Positions 9,164 to 17,749 of a stretch of 64,000 nt of DNA are shown one piece after another. The notes beneath the pieces are model-generated. The model did no database searches. It had not been told where the DNA came from and worked only from the letters and a program-made list of their open reading frames with translations. The DNA is from Parvibaculum sp. GTDB lineage: Bacteria; Pseudomonadota; Alphaproteobacteria; Parvibaculales; Parvibaculaceae. Each line of letters begins with the position of its first letter. The first letter of the stretch is position 1. Position numbers and translations under genes: made by a program. The stretch lies in NCBI GenBank assembly GCA_002694985.1, contig NZNS01000005.1, forward strand, positions 292,986-356,985, given 5' to 3'.

Positions 9164-9583
9164 GTGGCCTATGATCCAAACAACATCTTCGCAAAAATCC
9201 TGCGCGGCGACGCGCCATGCTTCAAGGTCTATGAAGACGACATGACTCTTTCCTTCATGGATGTCATGCCGCAGGCAGAAGGCCACACGCTCGTCATCCC
9301 GAAATTTCCGGCCGAGAATCTCTTCGATCTCGATCCTGAATATGCAGGCGCCATGGCGAAAACCGTTCAACGCATCGCCCCGGCCGTGAAGAAGGCATTC
9401 AACGTTCCGGGCATCCTTGTTGCGCAGTTGAACGGCGCAGAAGCTGGACAGACCGTCTTTCATATTCACACCCACATCATTCCGAGAAGGAACGGGATCG
9501 ACCTGAAGCTTCACGCCCGGGGGATGGCGGACTTCAAGGAACTTGAAAGCCAGGCCGAAAAAATAAGGGCTCTGATCGAGTAG
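9164..9583 (+). CDS. HIT-family nucleotide hydrolase
   Basis: A 139-residue histidine-triad protein of the HINT type, hydrolysing nucleoside phosphoramidates or dinucleotide substrates. The active-site triad is FHIHTHII with His100, His102 and His104; the N-terminal IFAKILRGDAPCFKVYED is the standard HINT start. The start is a GTG at 9164, two bases after the preceding stop, with an AGGAGG ribosome-binding site at 9145-9150 inside the end of the upstream gene, which implies translational coupling. No alternative in-frame ATG is near. Confidence 0.92.
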   Translation: MAYDPNNIFAKILRGDAPCFKVYEDDMTLSFMDVMPQAEGHTLVIPKFPAENLFDLDPEYAGAMAKTVQRIAPAVKKAFNVPGILVAQLNGAEAGQTVFHIHTHIIPRRNGIDLKLHARGMADFKELESQAEKIRALIE

Positions 9584-9656
9584 AAATAATGAATGGCTTT
9601 GTGCGTCCGGGGAGAGGGTGCAACAAAGCTGCACAGGGGCGGATAACATAAAATTC

Positions 9657-9677
9657 GTAAAACGCACTGCGTTTTAC
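9657..9677. repeat. Perfect inverted repeat
   Basis: GTAAAACGCA and its exact reverse complement TGCGTTTTAC are separated by a single C (half-sites 9657-9666 and 9668-9677). The one-base centre makes a protein-binding palindrome more likely than a terminator hairpin, and no T-tract follows. It lies 74 bp past the HIT gene and 86 bp before the tandem repeat. Confidence 0.7.
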
Positions 9678-9762
9678 GCCGCCATTCTGTTTGCGGCGTC
9701 TGCTTGTTCCGATGGTGAGGAATATACGCAGGAGGCGATATCCGCGCCTTCCCCCTTTCACT

Positions 9763-9829
9763 GCATACACGGCATACACGGCATACACGGCATACACGGC
9801 ATACACGGCATACACGGCATACACGGCAT
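9763..9829. repeat. Tandem repeat, seven 9-bp units (GCATACACG)n
   Basis: Seven identical GCATACACG units run from 9763 to 9825, followed by a partial GCAT. The units are perfect, which points to recent slippage or strong homogenisation. All six frames stay open through it because 9 is a multiple of 3 and the unit has no stop, which explains the short repetitive reading frames seen here. It is likely a polymorphic VNTR. Confidence 0.95.
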
Positions 9830-9874
9830 CGTGCGTCAGACGCTTGGCCGCCAAAATCTATAGATCGAAATAAC

Positions 9875-9908
9875 AAAGGCCGCCGCAGAAAACCACGGCG
9901 GCCTTTTT
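9875..9908. terminator. Bidirectional intrinsic terminator
   Basis: AAAGGCCGCCG (9875-9885) pairs with CGGCGGCCTTT (9896-9906) and TT follows; the A-run on the other arm gives a T-tract on the minus strand as well. It lies between the plus-strand HIT gene and the minus-strand VOC gene, so it can end transcription from both sides. Confidence 0.9.
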
Positions 9909-9928
9909 ATCGTCTTGCTCTTGCTCGA

Positions 9929-10294
9929 TCAGCCAAAATGGAAGGCGACGAACTTGTTGCCATCGAGATCGCGGAAATAACCGCCATAGAACGTATCCCC
10001 ACGCAGACCCGGCGCACCTTCGTCCTTGCCGCCAAGGCTCAGTGCCTTTGCATGCACCTTGTCCACATTTTCTCGCGATCCGACAGCCAAGGCGACCATG
10101 GTTCCATTACCGAATGTTGCCTTGTTACCGTCGTGAGGCTTTGTAACGGCGAGCATGGGTCCGCCATTGCTCCACCCTACAAACCGGTCAGGATCCGACA
10201 TGGCACGCTTGGCGCCAATCTCCGCAAGCAAATCGTCGTAAAATGCCACTGCACGATCAAGATCATTCGTCCCGACCATCACATATCCGATCAT
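9929..10294 (-). CDS. VOC-family (glyoxalase/bleomycin-resistance fold) protein
   Basis: A 121-residue single-domain vicinal-oxygen-chelate protein. The start MIGYVMVGTNDLDRAVAFYDDLL and the end GGYFRDLDGNKFVAFHFG are typical of the small lactoylglutathione lyase-related family, with the Asp-Leu-Asp-Gly-Asn-Lys turn before the last strand. Members range from glyoxalases to resistance proteins; the metal ligands are not complete enough to name a reaction. Monocistronic between two terminators. Confidence 0.85.
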   Translation of the reverse strand: MIGYVMVGTNDLDRAVAFYDDLLAEIGAKRAMSDPDRFVGWSNGGPMLAVTKPHDGNKATFGNGTMVALAVGSRENVDKVHAKALSLGGKDEGAPGLRGDTFYGGYFRDLDGNKFVAFHFG

Positions 10295-10328
10295 CCTTTA
10301 TCTCCCTGATGATTTTTTAGTTACGCAC

Positions 10329-10367
10329 AAAAAGAACGGTCCAGAATGTAGCCATTCCGACCGTTCT
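10329..10367 (-). terminator. Intrinsic terminator of clpA
   Basis: AGAACGGTC (10333-10341) pairs with GACCGTTCT (10359-10367); an inner GAATG/CATTC extends the stem. On the minus strand the hairpin ends in a run of five T (complement of 10329-10333). It sits 33 bp past the clpA stop. Confidence 0.85.
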
Positions 10368-10399
10368 CTGTCTCATTTTCCCGCAAATGCGAAGATAAC

Positions 10400-12778
10400 T
10401 CACTCCACCAGAAGTGGCACTTGGGGCACCGTCCCGCCACCGGAACCGCCCGAACCGTCGCGCGGCTTCTTGGTCTTTGGCCTCTTTGGGCCGCTCGGGC
10501 TTCGCGGTTGGGCGGGGTCTATATCGAAGGAGAGTGCGTCATCCGTTACTTCGACACGAACATGACCACCCTTGACCAGTTTGCCGAAGAGAACTTCGTC
10601 CGCCAGCGGCTTCTTGATGTTTTCCTGAATGACCCGTGCCAAGGGCCGGGCACCCATCTGCTCGTCATAACCGCGCTCGGCGAGCCACTTGTTTGCCTCA
10701 GGCGTGAGTTCGATCGTGACATGGCGGTCGGCGAGCTGCGCCTCAAGCTGAAGCACAAACTTCTCGACAACCTGCGCGATAACCTCTTCCGGCAGATGTC
10801 CGAAGGGGATAACCGCATCGAGGCGATTGCGGAATTCCGGCGTAAAGAGCCGTTTGATGGCATCTTCGTCATCCCCGGTCCGCTTCTTCTGCGAAAAGCC
10901 GATCGTCGGCTTGGCCATATCCGCCGCCCCCGCATTGGTGGTCATGATGAGAACCACGTTGCGGAAATCAATCTTCTTGCCGTTGTGATCGGTCAGCTTT
11001 CCGTGATCCATGACCTGCAACAGAATGTTGAAGAGGTCCGGATGGGCCTTTTCGATTTCATCGAGCAACAATACGCAATGCGGATGCTGGTCGACGCCAT
11101 CCGTCAAAAGACCGCCTTGGTCGAAACCCACATATCCGGGTGGAGCGCCGATCAAGCGAGACACAGTATGCCGCTCCATGTATTCGGACATATCGAAGCG
11201 AAGCATCTCGACGCCAAGAACGGAGGCAAGCTGCCGGGCGACCTCGGTCTTTCCGACGCCCGTAGGACCAGAGAAAAGATAGGAACCGATGGGCTTTTCA
11301 GCCTCGCGCAAGCCTGCCCGCGCCAGTTTGATCGAAGCGGCTAGCGCGTCGATCGCCGCATCCTGGCCAAACACCACTCGTTTGAGTTCCGTGTCGAGAT
11401 CCTTGAGCTTTTCCGTATCGCTCTTCGAAACCGATTTTGGTGGAATACGAGCCATGGTGGCGATTACGGCCTCAATTTCGGCCACACCGATGGTCTTTTT
11501 CCGCCGGGATTCGGCAAGAAGCATCTGCGAAGCCCCGGCTTCATCAATCACATCGATCGCCTTATCGGGGAGTTTCCGGTCATGCATATACTTGGAAGAA
11601 AGCTCGACGGCTGCCTTCACCGCTTCATTGGTATAGCGAACCTTGTGGAACTCCTCGAAATAGGGCTTGAGCCCCTTCAGTATCTTGATGGAGTCTGGAA
11701 CCGAGGGCTCAACCACATCGATTTTCTGGAAACGGCGGACAAGCGCCCGGTCTTTTTCGAAGTGTTGCCGATATTCCTTGTAGGTCGTTGAACCGATGCA
11801 GCGCACCGAACCGCTTGCCAGCGCAGGCTTCAACAGATTCGAGGCATCCATCGCACCGCCACTCGTCGCACCGGCCCCGATCACCGTGTGGATTTCGTCG
11901 ATGAACATGATCGCGCCCGGATAGGCCTCGATCTCCTTGATGACTGCCTTGATGCGTTCTTCAAAATCGCCGCGATAGCGGGTGCCTGCGAGCAACGTGC
12001 CCATATCGAGCGAGAATATCGTCGCATCCTTGAGGACTTCCGGCACCTCGCCCTTGACGATCCGTCGCGCAAGCCCCTCGGCAATAGCGGTCTTGCCCAC
12101 GCCGGGATCGCCGACGAAAAGCGGGTTGTTCTTGGAGCGGCGGCAAAGAATCTGGATTGTTCGCTCGACTTCCCGCGTCCTGCCGATCAGAGGGTCGATT
12201 TTCCCCTGTTTCGCCCTTTCATTCAGATTGACGCAGTAATTATCGAGCGCCTCCGTCGCGCGCTCTTTGCTCCGGCTACGCTCGCCCGCTTCGGCTTCCT
12301 CTTGCGCGCCGCGTACTGGACGCGTTTCGCTCATGTCGCTGCGCTTCGCAATGCCGTGGCTGATGTAGTTCACGGCGTCATAGCGCGTCATATCCTGCTC
12401 TTGCAGGAAATAAGCGGCATGGCTCTCGCGCTCGGCGAACATGGCAACGAGTACATTCGCACCCGTCACCTCTTCGCGGCCGGACGACTGAACATGAATA
12501 ACCGCGCGCTGGATAACGCGCTGGAAGCCGGCGGTCGGCTTGGAATCTTCTCCATTCTCGACAACCAGGCTCGAAAGTTCATTGTCGATGTAGCTGATTA
12601 GCTGCTGGCGCAACAAATCCGTATCGACATTGCAAGCACGCATCACGGCGGCTGCGTCGCTGTCATCCATCAGGGAAAGCAGGAGATGTTCCAGAGTCGC
12701 ATATTCGTGATTACGCTCGTTGGCAAGCGCCAGCGCACGATGAAGCCCCTCCTCCAGATTACGTGAAAACGTCGGCAC
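10400..12778 (-). CDS. clpA: ATP-dependent Clp protease ATP-binding subunit ClpA
   Basis: AAA+ unfoldase, 792 residues, that forms a hexamer and feeds unfolded substrates to the ClpP peptidase in the cytoplasm. The N-terminal Clp repeat domain (1-150) is followed by two nucleotide-binding domains: Walker A GDPGVGKT at 223-230 with FIDEIHT, and GPTGVGKT at about residue 500 with [10 protein letters not shown] short Gly/Ser-rich tail ends the protein. It is co-directional with clpS, which lies immediately upstream, so adaptor and unfoldase are made together as in most Proteobacteria. Confidence 0.98.
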   Translation of the reverse strand: MPTFSRNLEEGLHRALALANERNHEYATLEHLLLSLMDDSDAAAVMRACNVDTDLLRQQLISYIDNELSSLVVENGEDSKPTAGFQRVIQRAVIHVQSSGREEVTGANVLVAMFAERESHAAYFLQEQDMTRYDAVNYISHGIAKRSDMSETRPVRGAQEEAEAGERSRSKERATEALDNYCVNLNERAKQGKIDPLIGRTREVERTIQILCRRSKNNPLFVGDPGVGKTAIAEGLARRIVKGEVPEVLKDATIFSLDMGTLLAGTRYRGDFEERIKAVIKEIEAYPGAIMFIDEIHTVIGAGATSGGAMDASNLLKPALASGSVRCIGSTTYKEYRQHFEKDRALVRRFQKIDVVEPSVPDSIKILKGLKPYFEEFHKVRYTNEAVKAAVELSSKYMHDRKLPDKAIDVIDEAGASQMLLAESRRKKTIGVAEIEAVIATMARIPPKSVSKSDTEKLKDLDTELKRVVFGQDAAIDALAASIKLARAGLREAEKPIGSYLFSGPTGVGKTEVARQLASVLGVEMLRFDMSEYMERHTVSRLIGAPPGYVGFDQGGLLTDGVDQHPHCVLLLDEIEKAHPDLFNILLQVMDHGKLTDHNGKKIDFRNVVLIMTTNAGAADMAKPTIGFSQKKRTGDDEDAIKRLFTPEFRNRLDAVIPFGHLPEEVIAQVVEKFVLQLEAQLADRHVTIELTPEANKWLAERGYDEQMGARPLARVIQENIKKPLADEVLFGKLVKGGHVRVEVTDDALSFDIDPAQPRSPSGPKRPKTKKPRDGSGGSGGGTVPQVPLLVE

Positions 12779-12829
12779 TCCGAACCTTCCCTTCTGCTGA
12801 ACTTGGGTACAGCCTGAACGAACGCGCTA

Positions 12830-13162
12830 CTATTCTCTTTCCATCGTACATTGCAGCGGATGTTGGTGCTGGCGCGCGAAATCCATCACCTGTGTCACTT
12901 TCGTCTCCGCCACCTCATACGTATACAAACCACACACCCCTACACCGTTCTGGTGAACATGGAGCATGATCACAGTTGCCTCTTCTCGCCCCTTGTTGAA
13001 AAAGTGTTCCAGCACATGAACCACGAACTCCATCGGAGTATAATCATCGTTCAGCAGCAACACTTTGTAGAGCGAGGGTTTCTTGGTTTTTGGCTTCGTC
13101 TTCGTGATGACGCCGGTGCCAGAGCCGCCGTCTTCATCACTGCGCCGCCTGTCGTCAGACAT
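12830..13162 (-). CDS. clpS: ClpS adaptor for the N-end rule
   Basis: A 110-residue adaptor that binds N-degron residues (Leu, Phe, Trp, Tyr) and hands the proteins to ClpAP. A flexible charged N-terminal tail ([13 protein letters not shown]) precedes the core [20 protein letters not shown], which contains the Asn-Asp pocket residues. The start at 13162 is preferred because it gives the normal ClpS length; the frame is open further upstream, but that sequence is unlike the family. It is 51 bp upstream of clpA on the same strand. Confidence 0.96.
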   Translation of the reverse strand: MSDDRRRSDEDGGSGTGVITKTKPKTKKPSLYKVLLLNDDYTPMEFVVHVLEHFFNKGREEATVIMLHVHQNGVGVCGLYTYEVAETKVTQVMDFARQHQHPLQCTMERE

Positions 13163-13396
13163 ACCCCATTCCTGCCGATGTCTTGTCTGCTCCACGGTCT
13201 CGCCCGGCAGCAGTAATCCTGAAATCTTCCAACTCTTTGATAGATAGTCGATCACAACAAAAATCAAAGGTCATCCCAATCGTAGACGGATTCGTTACGG
13301 CCCGGCGATGACTTGTGCAGCGCTCTCCGAAGCGAAACCGGTCGCACATCGTTCTCCTCCGTCTTCCACGTCCCGAACTCCTAATTCCGGCTCGAA

Positions 13397-13421
13397 AGCT
13401 GTCAGACAAAAGCTGACAGCT
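13397..13421. other. Perfect 9-bp inverted repeat upstream of the carboxypeptidase gene
   Basis: AGCTGTCAG (13397-13405) and CTGACAGCT (13413-13421) are exact complements with a 7-base spacer. No T-tract follows, so it could be an operator or a stem near the divergent clpS and carboxypeptidase promoters. The 494-bp gap 13163-13656 otherwise holds only the CtrA-type site at 13455 and no gene that I can support. Confidence 0.5.
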
Positions 13422-13454
13422 GAAGTGACCCTGAGGATCGCTTCATCAAGCTGA

Positions 13455-13470
13455 TTAACAAAATATTAAC
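13455..13470 (+). promoter_or_regulatory. CtrA-type binding site (TTAA-N7-TTAAC)
   Basis: TTAA at 13455-13458 and TTAAC at 13466-13470 are separated by exactly seven bases, the consensus for the alphaproteobacterial cell-cycle regulator CtrA. A third TTAA follows at 13475-13478 with a shorter gap. The site lies about 190 bp before the carboxypeptidase start. The surrounding 40 bp are AT-rich in a GC-rich genome, in keeping with a promoter. Confidence 0.6.
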
Positions 13471-13656
13471 CCTGTTAATAAATTGGTAACACACACTTCC
13501 TATCCTCATATTCACCCGTAAGCGCGTAAGATACTTACGATTTTTGCGATTTTTCGCATGAAGAGACTTCGCAAGCTGTGGTTCTGCCGCTACAGTTTTG
13601 GGATAATTTTGGGGGCACGTTTGGGCAGAACGTGTCGGCAACAGGGGTTAGGCGAC

Positions 13657-15303
13657 ATGCAGGGGCCTGCGCTCACGAGTAATGCGCGCAATTCCACAAA
13701 CCTGACTGGCAAGGCCATTCGCCTCGTTACGGCGGGTATCATGGTCACTTTTGTTTGGGTTTTGGCGCTTCCGGTCCACGCTGCAACACCCCCTACGGCG
13801 GCGTTTGTGATGGATGCCTATTCGGGAAAAGTCCTCTATTCTCGAAATGCTGACGATTACCGGTATCCAGCATCGCTGACCAAGATAATGACTCTCTACC
13901 TTCTTTTTGAAGGGCTGGAAGCCAAGAAATTTACGCTTAGGTCGCGGATTACCATGACACCTAGGGGCGCGAGCATGCCCCCCTCGAAGCTGGGCTTGCG
14001 GCCTGGTCAGACGATTAGCGTCGAAGACGCAATACTTGCGCTCGTTACCCGTTCGGCAAACGACGTTGCTTCATCCATGGGCGCCTTCCTGGCCGGCACT
14101 GAAGACAAATTTGCCGTCATGATGACGAAGAAGGCGCATGCGCTTGGCATGTCTCGCACTACGTACAAGAACGCGTCCGGCCTGCCAAATAGCGCTCAGA
14201 AGACAACAGCACGGGATCAAGCAACGCTGGCTAAGCGTATACGTGAAGATTTTCCCGAGTATTATCATTATTTCAGCACGAAATATTTCGTCTGGGGCAA
14301 ATCCCGCATCCGCAATCACAACCGTCTGCTCGGGGAATATAAAGGCACGACCGGCCTCAAGACCGGATACACCAATGCTTCGGGTTTCAACCTCACAGCG
14401 ACAGTCGAGAGAGACAACAAGTTCCTGATCGGTGTGGTCATGGGGGGCAAGAAAGCGAAACTTCGTGACGCTCATATGATCGAGATTCTCGACAAGGCAT
14501 TCCCGCGCGCCGTTGCCGCAAAGGATGGCAATACGTTGATGGCCGCCACACTTCCCCCACCGACGCCAATTCTCCGACCGGTGGGTCTTGTGGCTGACGA
14601 AGACCGCTCCAGCCTCCTCCAGCTCGCCTCTACGCTTCAGGATGAGCGCGACGCGGATGAAGAAAACCATACGAACGACGGCCTGAGTGCCAAGAAGCCG
14701 AAGTCCGTCGAAATGGCAGCCCTGCCCGCGGCCACCCCTCAATCGGCTGATACGCCCGCTGCAAGCGCGGCGGCACCCGTCGACAGTGTTACGGCCTATG
14801 CAGTCGCAGCTCTGCGTACCGCCGAAGGTCCGGTACGCAAGGCCGGGCGCGAAATCGGTAACTTCCTGGTAGCTCCGGCAAATGCCGCCATCAATCCGGA
14901 TGCCGCTGCCAGCCCCCTTCTTCGCACCTCCGCGAACGACCCAACGCGCCGCGAGCCGCAGGCGGCTCAATCATGGCGCAACGGCGATCCTCTGATCCCT
15001 GATGGCACCTGGGTTATCCAGATCGGTGCCTATGCCGAGCAATCGGACGCGGTCGACAGCATCCGCAAGGCCATGCGCGCCGCACCGTCCGAACTGGGCA
15101 AAGCTGTTCCTGTCACCGTTCCAGTAAAGACGGCAGACAAACGTACGCTTTATCGGTCTCGCTTTGGAGGCTTCGATGGAGAAGCTGCCGCCCGGAATGC
15201 CTGCGGACGCCTCGCCCGCGAAGCCATCCAGTGTATTGCGATCCCGCCAGCGAACTGGTCCCTGCCGCAGGCAGCCGAAAACAACGAAAAGCGTCGGGGC
15301 TAA
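13657..15303 (+). CDS. D-alanyl-D-alanine carboxypeptidase (PBP5/6 type) with C-terminal SPOR domain
   Basis: Periplasmic penicillin-binding protein trimming the terminal D-Ala of peptidoglycan pentapeptides. With the ATG at 13657 it is 548 residues: signal peptide around 20-45 (ending LPVHA-ATPP), SxxK as SLTK (73-76), SxN as SAN (133-135) and KTG (235-237). A long Ala/Pro-rich linker leads to a SPOR domain (about the last 90 residues, from GTWVIQIGAYAEQ), which binds denuded glycan strands at the septum. The upstream ATG at 13558 is less likely because it adds an unrelated basic stretch before the signal peptide. It ends 6 bp from convergent mipZ. Confidence 0.93.
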   Translation: MQGPALTSNARNSTNLTGKAIRLVTAGIMVTFVWVLALPVHAATPPTAAFVMDAYSGKVLYSRNADDYRYPASLTKIMTLYLLFEGLEAKKFTLRSRITMTPRGASMPPSKLGLRPGQTISVEDAILALVTRSANDVASSMGAFLAGTEDKFAVMMTKKAHALGMSRTTYKNASGLPNSAQKTTARDQATLAKRIREDFPEYYHYFSTKYFVWGKSRIRNHNRLLGEYKGTTGLKTGYTNASGFNLTATVERDNKFLIGVVMGGKKAKLRDAHMIEILDKAFPRAVAAKDGNTLMAATLPPPTPILRPVGLVADEDRSSLLQLASTLQDERDADEENHTNDGLSAKKPKSVEMAALPAATPQSADTPAASAAAPVDSVTAYAVAALRTAEGPVRKAGREIGNFLVAPANAAINPDAAASPLLRTSANDPTRREPQAAQSWRNGDPLIPDGTWVIQIGAYAEQSDAVDSIRKAMRAAPSELGKAVPVTVPVKTADKRTLYRSRFGGFDGEAAARNACGRLAREAIQCIAIPPANWSLPQAAENNEKRRG

Positions 15304-15309
15304 GCGGCT

Positions 15310-16152
15310 TTAGACACTTTCTACAGATCGCCCGGGCAAATTGAGGGTATCGACAAGAGCCCGCACTTCTGCGCGGGCGGCTACATGAGACATCGACATC
15401 TGCGTCTCGACGCCTTCCTCTCTCAGGTCGAGAAGCGTAAGCCCGGAGGGGAACATCTCACGGAAGATGACCCGCTCGCCGAAGCCGGGACCGGAACGAA
15501 AACCAATCCGCTGGGCCAGCGCGGCAAGAACGGATTCGACGCGGCGCTTGTTCTTGGCATCCAGATGGGAGAGGCGGTTGCGAACGACAATCCAGTCAAT
15601 CTCACCCCCATCGGAAACAGCGCGCCGTTTGCGGCACTCCCATACCATCTCGCTATAAACGCTGGGTCCTTTGACCTTGTAGGTCTGCGGATCGACACGC
15701 CCCAGCAAATCGAAATCCACGAAGCTGTCGTTCATCGGTGTGATAAGTGTGTCGGCACGCGCGTGCCCCAGACGCGAAAGATTATTGTCGCTGCCGGGGC
15801 AGTCGATCACCAGATAATCATTCGCCAAAGACAGGCGAGCTATCGTTTCGTCAAGTTCCCTCATCTCGGCGGCATTCGCCTCAATGACGGTGTCCAACGT
15901 CGAACGGGTAATCACCACATGGTCCGGCATGACCAGATTGACGTTTGCCGCTTCAGCCCAAACGCGCCGGTTTTCCACATAGCGGGTCAAAGACCGCTGC
16001 CGCCCGTCAAGATCAATTGAGCCGACGCGATAGCCCGCATGCAGCAGATGGGCAATGATATGCATGGCGGTCGTCGTCTTGCCCGAACCGCCTTTTTCAT
16101 TACCAAGTACGATTACATGAGCAGGCCTGCCTGCCTGCAACTCGCTTGTCAT
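15310..16152 (-). CDS. mipZ: Division-plane positioning ATPase MipZ
   Basis: ParA/MinD-superfamily ATPase (280 residues) that in Caulobacter forms a gradient from the ParB-bound pole and blocks FtsZ assembly away from midcell. The deviant Walker A KGGSGKTTT begins at Lys20, the DLDGRQRSLTRY and DCPGSDNN segments are characteristic, and the length fits MipZ rather than ParA. It is not next to parB. The location beside a SPOR-domain carboxypeptidase puts two division-related genes end to end, although they are convergent and not an operon. Confidence 0.9.
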   Translation of the reverse strand: MTSELQAGRPAHVIVLGNEKGGSGKTTTAMHIIAHLLHAGYRVGSIDLDGRQRSLTRYVENRRVWAEAANVNLVMPDHVVITRSTLDTVIEANAAEMRELDETIARLSLANDYLVIDCPGSDNNLSRLGHARADTLITPMNDSFVDFDLLGRVDPQTYKVKGPSVYSEMVWECRKRRAVSDGGEIDWIVVRNRLSHLDAKNKRRVESVLAALAQRIGFRSGPGFGERVIFREMFPSGLTLLDLREEGVETQMSMSHVAARAEVRALVDTLNLPGRSVESV

Positions 16153-16381
16153 TCAACCCGCCCGTTCCCAAAATCTCCGGCATCTCTGCCGAATCGTGCG
16201 GAGTTTGGGTGCTCGCAGGGAAAGCGTCAACATTCCCGCCCCGGGGATATCTCACGATCCATTCAGCCGGCTCTTGCGGCCTCCCCCGCCTCTGTGGCTA
16301 CACTTGATCTATTGGCTGACGGTAGCGCGAGAAACACCGCTGCCCTTCATCTCCTTGGCTGCAACCTCCGGGACTTTCCGA

Positions 16382-17749
16382 ATGAATGGCATGCTCACTC
16401 TCGACCAGCTTTCCGACCTTGTTTCCTCCGGTGAAATCGACACCGTCGTCATGGCAATGCCGGATATGCAAGGGCGTTTGATTGGAAAGCGAATGGCCGC
16501 GCCTTTCTTTCTCGACACAGGCGTCCACGAAACGCATGCCTGCAACTACCTCCTCACTGTCGATACGGATATGGAGCCTGTCCCTGGCTACAAGGCGGCA
16601 AGCTGGGCGCAGGGCTATGGCGACTTCGCCCTGAAACCGGACATGGCGACACTGAGGCGCGTTCCCTGGCTGCCGGGCACAGCCATCGTGATCTGCGACA
16701 CGGTCGATCATAATGGCGAAGACGTACCGCACGCCCCCCGATCGATACTGAAAAAGCAATTGAAACGTATTGCCGCCATGAAGATGAAAGCCTTCACGGC
16801 GTCAGAGCTTGAATTCTATCTTTTCGATGAAACCTTCGAGAGCGCACACGAGAAGCGCTATCAAAATCTCAAAACCCCCAATTGGTACATTGAGGACTAC
16901 CACGTCTTCGCCACAACGAAGGAAGAAGGCATCATGCGGGCTATCCGCACGGGCCTCGAAGGCGCCGGCATTCCCGTCGAAAACTCCAAAGGCGAATGGG
17001 GGCCGGGGCAGGAGGAAATCAATGTGCGCTATGCCGAGGCGCTCGAGATGGCCGACCGGCACACGCTGCTGAAAAACGGCATCAAGGAAATCGCCTGGCT
17101 GCATGGCAAGGCCGTGACCTTCATGGCCAAGTGGAACTACGAACTCGCCGGTTCGTCCTGTCATATCCACATGTCGCTCTGGGACGAAAAGGCGAAAACA
17201 GCCCGCTTCTTTGAAGAAGGCTCCGAGCCCCATGGAATGTCGGCGCTTTGCCAGAATTTCCTCGCCGGACAGCTCCGCCACGCACATGAGCTCACCTATT
17301 TCCTTGCCCCCCAGGTCAATTCCTACAAGCGTTTCGTGGACGGTTCCTTCGCGCCGACCAACATCGTCTGGTCCAATGACAATCGCACTGCCGGTTTCCG
17401 CATGTGCGGTCAGGGCAAAAGCCTACGGATCGAGTGCCGGATCGGCGGCGCCGATCTCAACCCCTATCTGGCCTATGCCGCACTGCTCGCCGCAGGCCTG
17501 CAGGGGGTCGAACAAAAACTCACCCTCCAACCCGAGTTTACCGGTGATGCCTATGGCGGCGCAGGCATCCCTTCCCTTCCCAAAAGCCTTCGCGACGCAC
17601 TTACGGCACTGGAAAAGTCGGATACGCTCCGCGCCGCACTCGGCGAAGATGTTGTCGAACATTATCTTCATGCGGGCCGTTGGGAGCAGATGGAGTATGA
17701 GCGACGCGTCACGGACTGGGAATTATTGAGAGGCTTTGAGCGCGGATGA
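16382..17749 (+). CDS. Glutamine synthetase-like gamma-glutamyl amide ligase
   Basis: A 455-residue member of the glutamine synthetase superfamily, nearest in style to gamma-glutamylpolyamine/gamma-glutamylamide synthetases (PuuA/GlnT-like), ligating glutamate to an amine with ATP. Metal and ATP-site segments are visible: ASELEFYLFDE, GEWGPGQEEINVRYAEAL, AGSSCHIHMSL and FRMCGQGKSLRIECRIGGADLNPYLA. There is no adenylylation-loop tyrosine motif of GlnA. The start at 16382 matches the family N-terminus. It is the first gene of a three-gene operon and overlaps the next by 4 bp. Amine substrate unknown. Confidence 0.88.
   Translation: MNGMLTLDQLSDLVSSGEIDTVVMAMPDMQGRLIGKRMAAPFFLDTGVHETHACNYLLTVDTDMEPVPGYKAASWAQGYGDFALKPDMATLRRVPWLPGTAIVICDTVDHNGEDVPHAPRSILKKQLKRIAAMKMKAFTASELEFYLFDETFESAHEKRYQNLKTPNWYIEDYHVFATTKEEGIMRAIRTGLEGAGIPVENSKGEWGPGQEEINVRYAEALEMADRHTLLKNGIKEIAWLHGKAVTFMAKWNYELAGSSCHIHMSLWDEKAKTARFFEEGSEPHGMSALCQNFLAGQLRHAHELTYFLAPQVNSYKRFVDGSFAPTNIVWSNDNRTAGFRMCGQGKSLRIECRIGGADLNPYLAYAALLAAGLQGVEQKLTLQPEFTGDAYGGAGIPSLPKSLRDALTALEKSDTLRAALGEDVVEHYLHAGRWEQMEYERRVTDWELLRGFERG

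Larger units (their letters stand above)
9648..9863 (+). pseudogene. Possible remnant of a small lipoprotein gene
   Basis: Reading from an ATA codon at 9648 gives KFVKRTAFYAAILFAASAC, a basic N-terminus, a hydrophobic run and a cysteine followed by SDGEE, resembling a small lipoprotein signal. An AGGGG element lies at the right distance upstream. The start codon would have to be ATA or the GTG at 9618, the lipobox lacks the usual Leu/Val at -3, and the frame then enters the 9-bp tandem repeat (His-Gly-Ile repeats). I regard it as a decayed gene or a coincidence. Nothing else protein-like is seen in this 345-bp gap. Confidence 0.25.

Noticed and set aside
9763..9829. Tandem repeats considered as a CRISPR array.
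   Set aside because: Units are 9 bp with no spacers and there are no cas genes.
9511..9876. Repetitive reading frames (VCR, VYA, HGI and YTA repeats) over the tandem repeat on both strands.
   Set aside because: All frames stay open because the 9-bp unit contains no stop; no supported start or domain, apart from the weak lipoprotein-like remnant noted separately.
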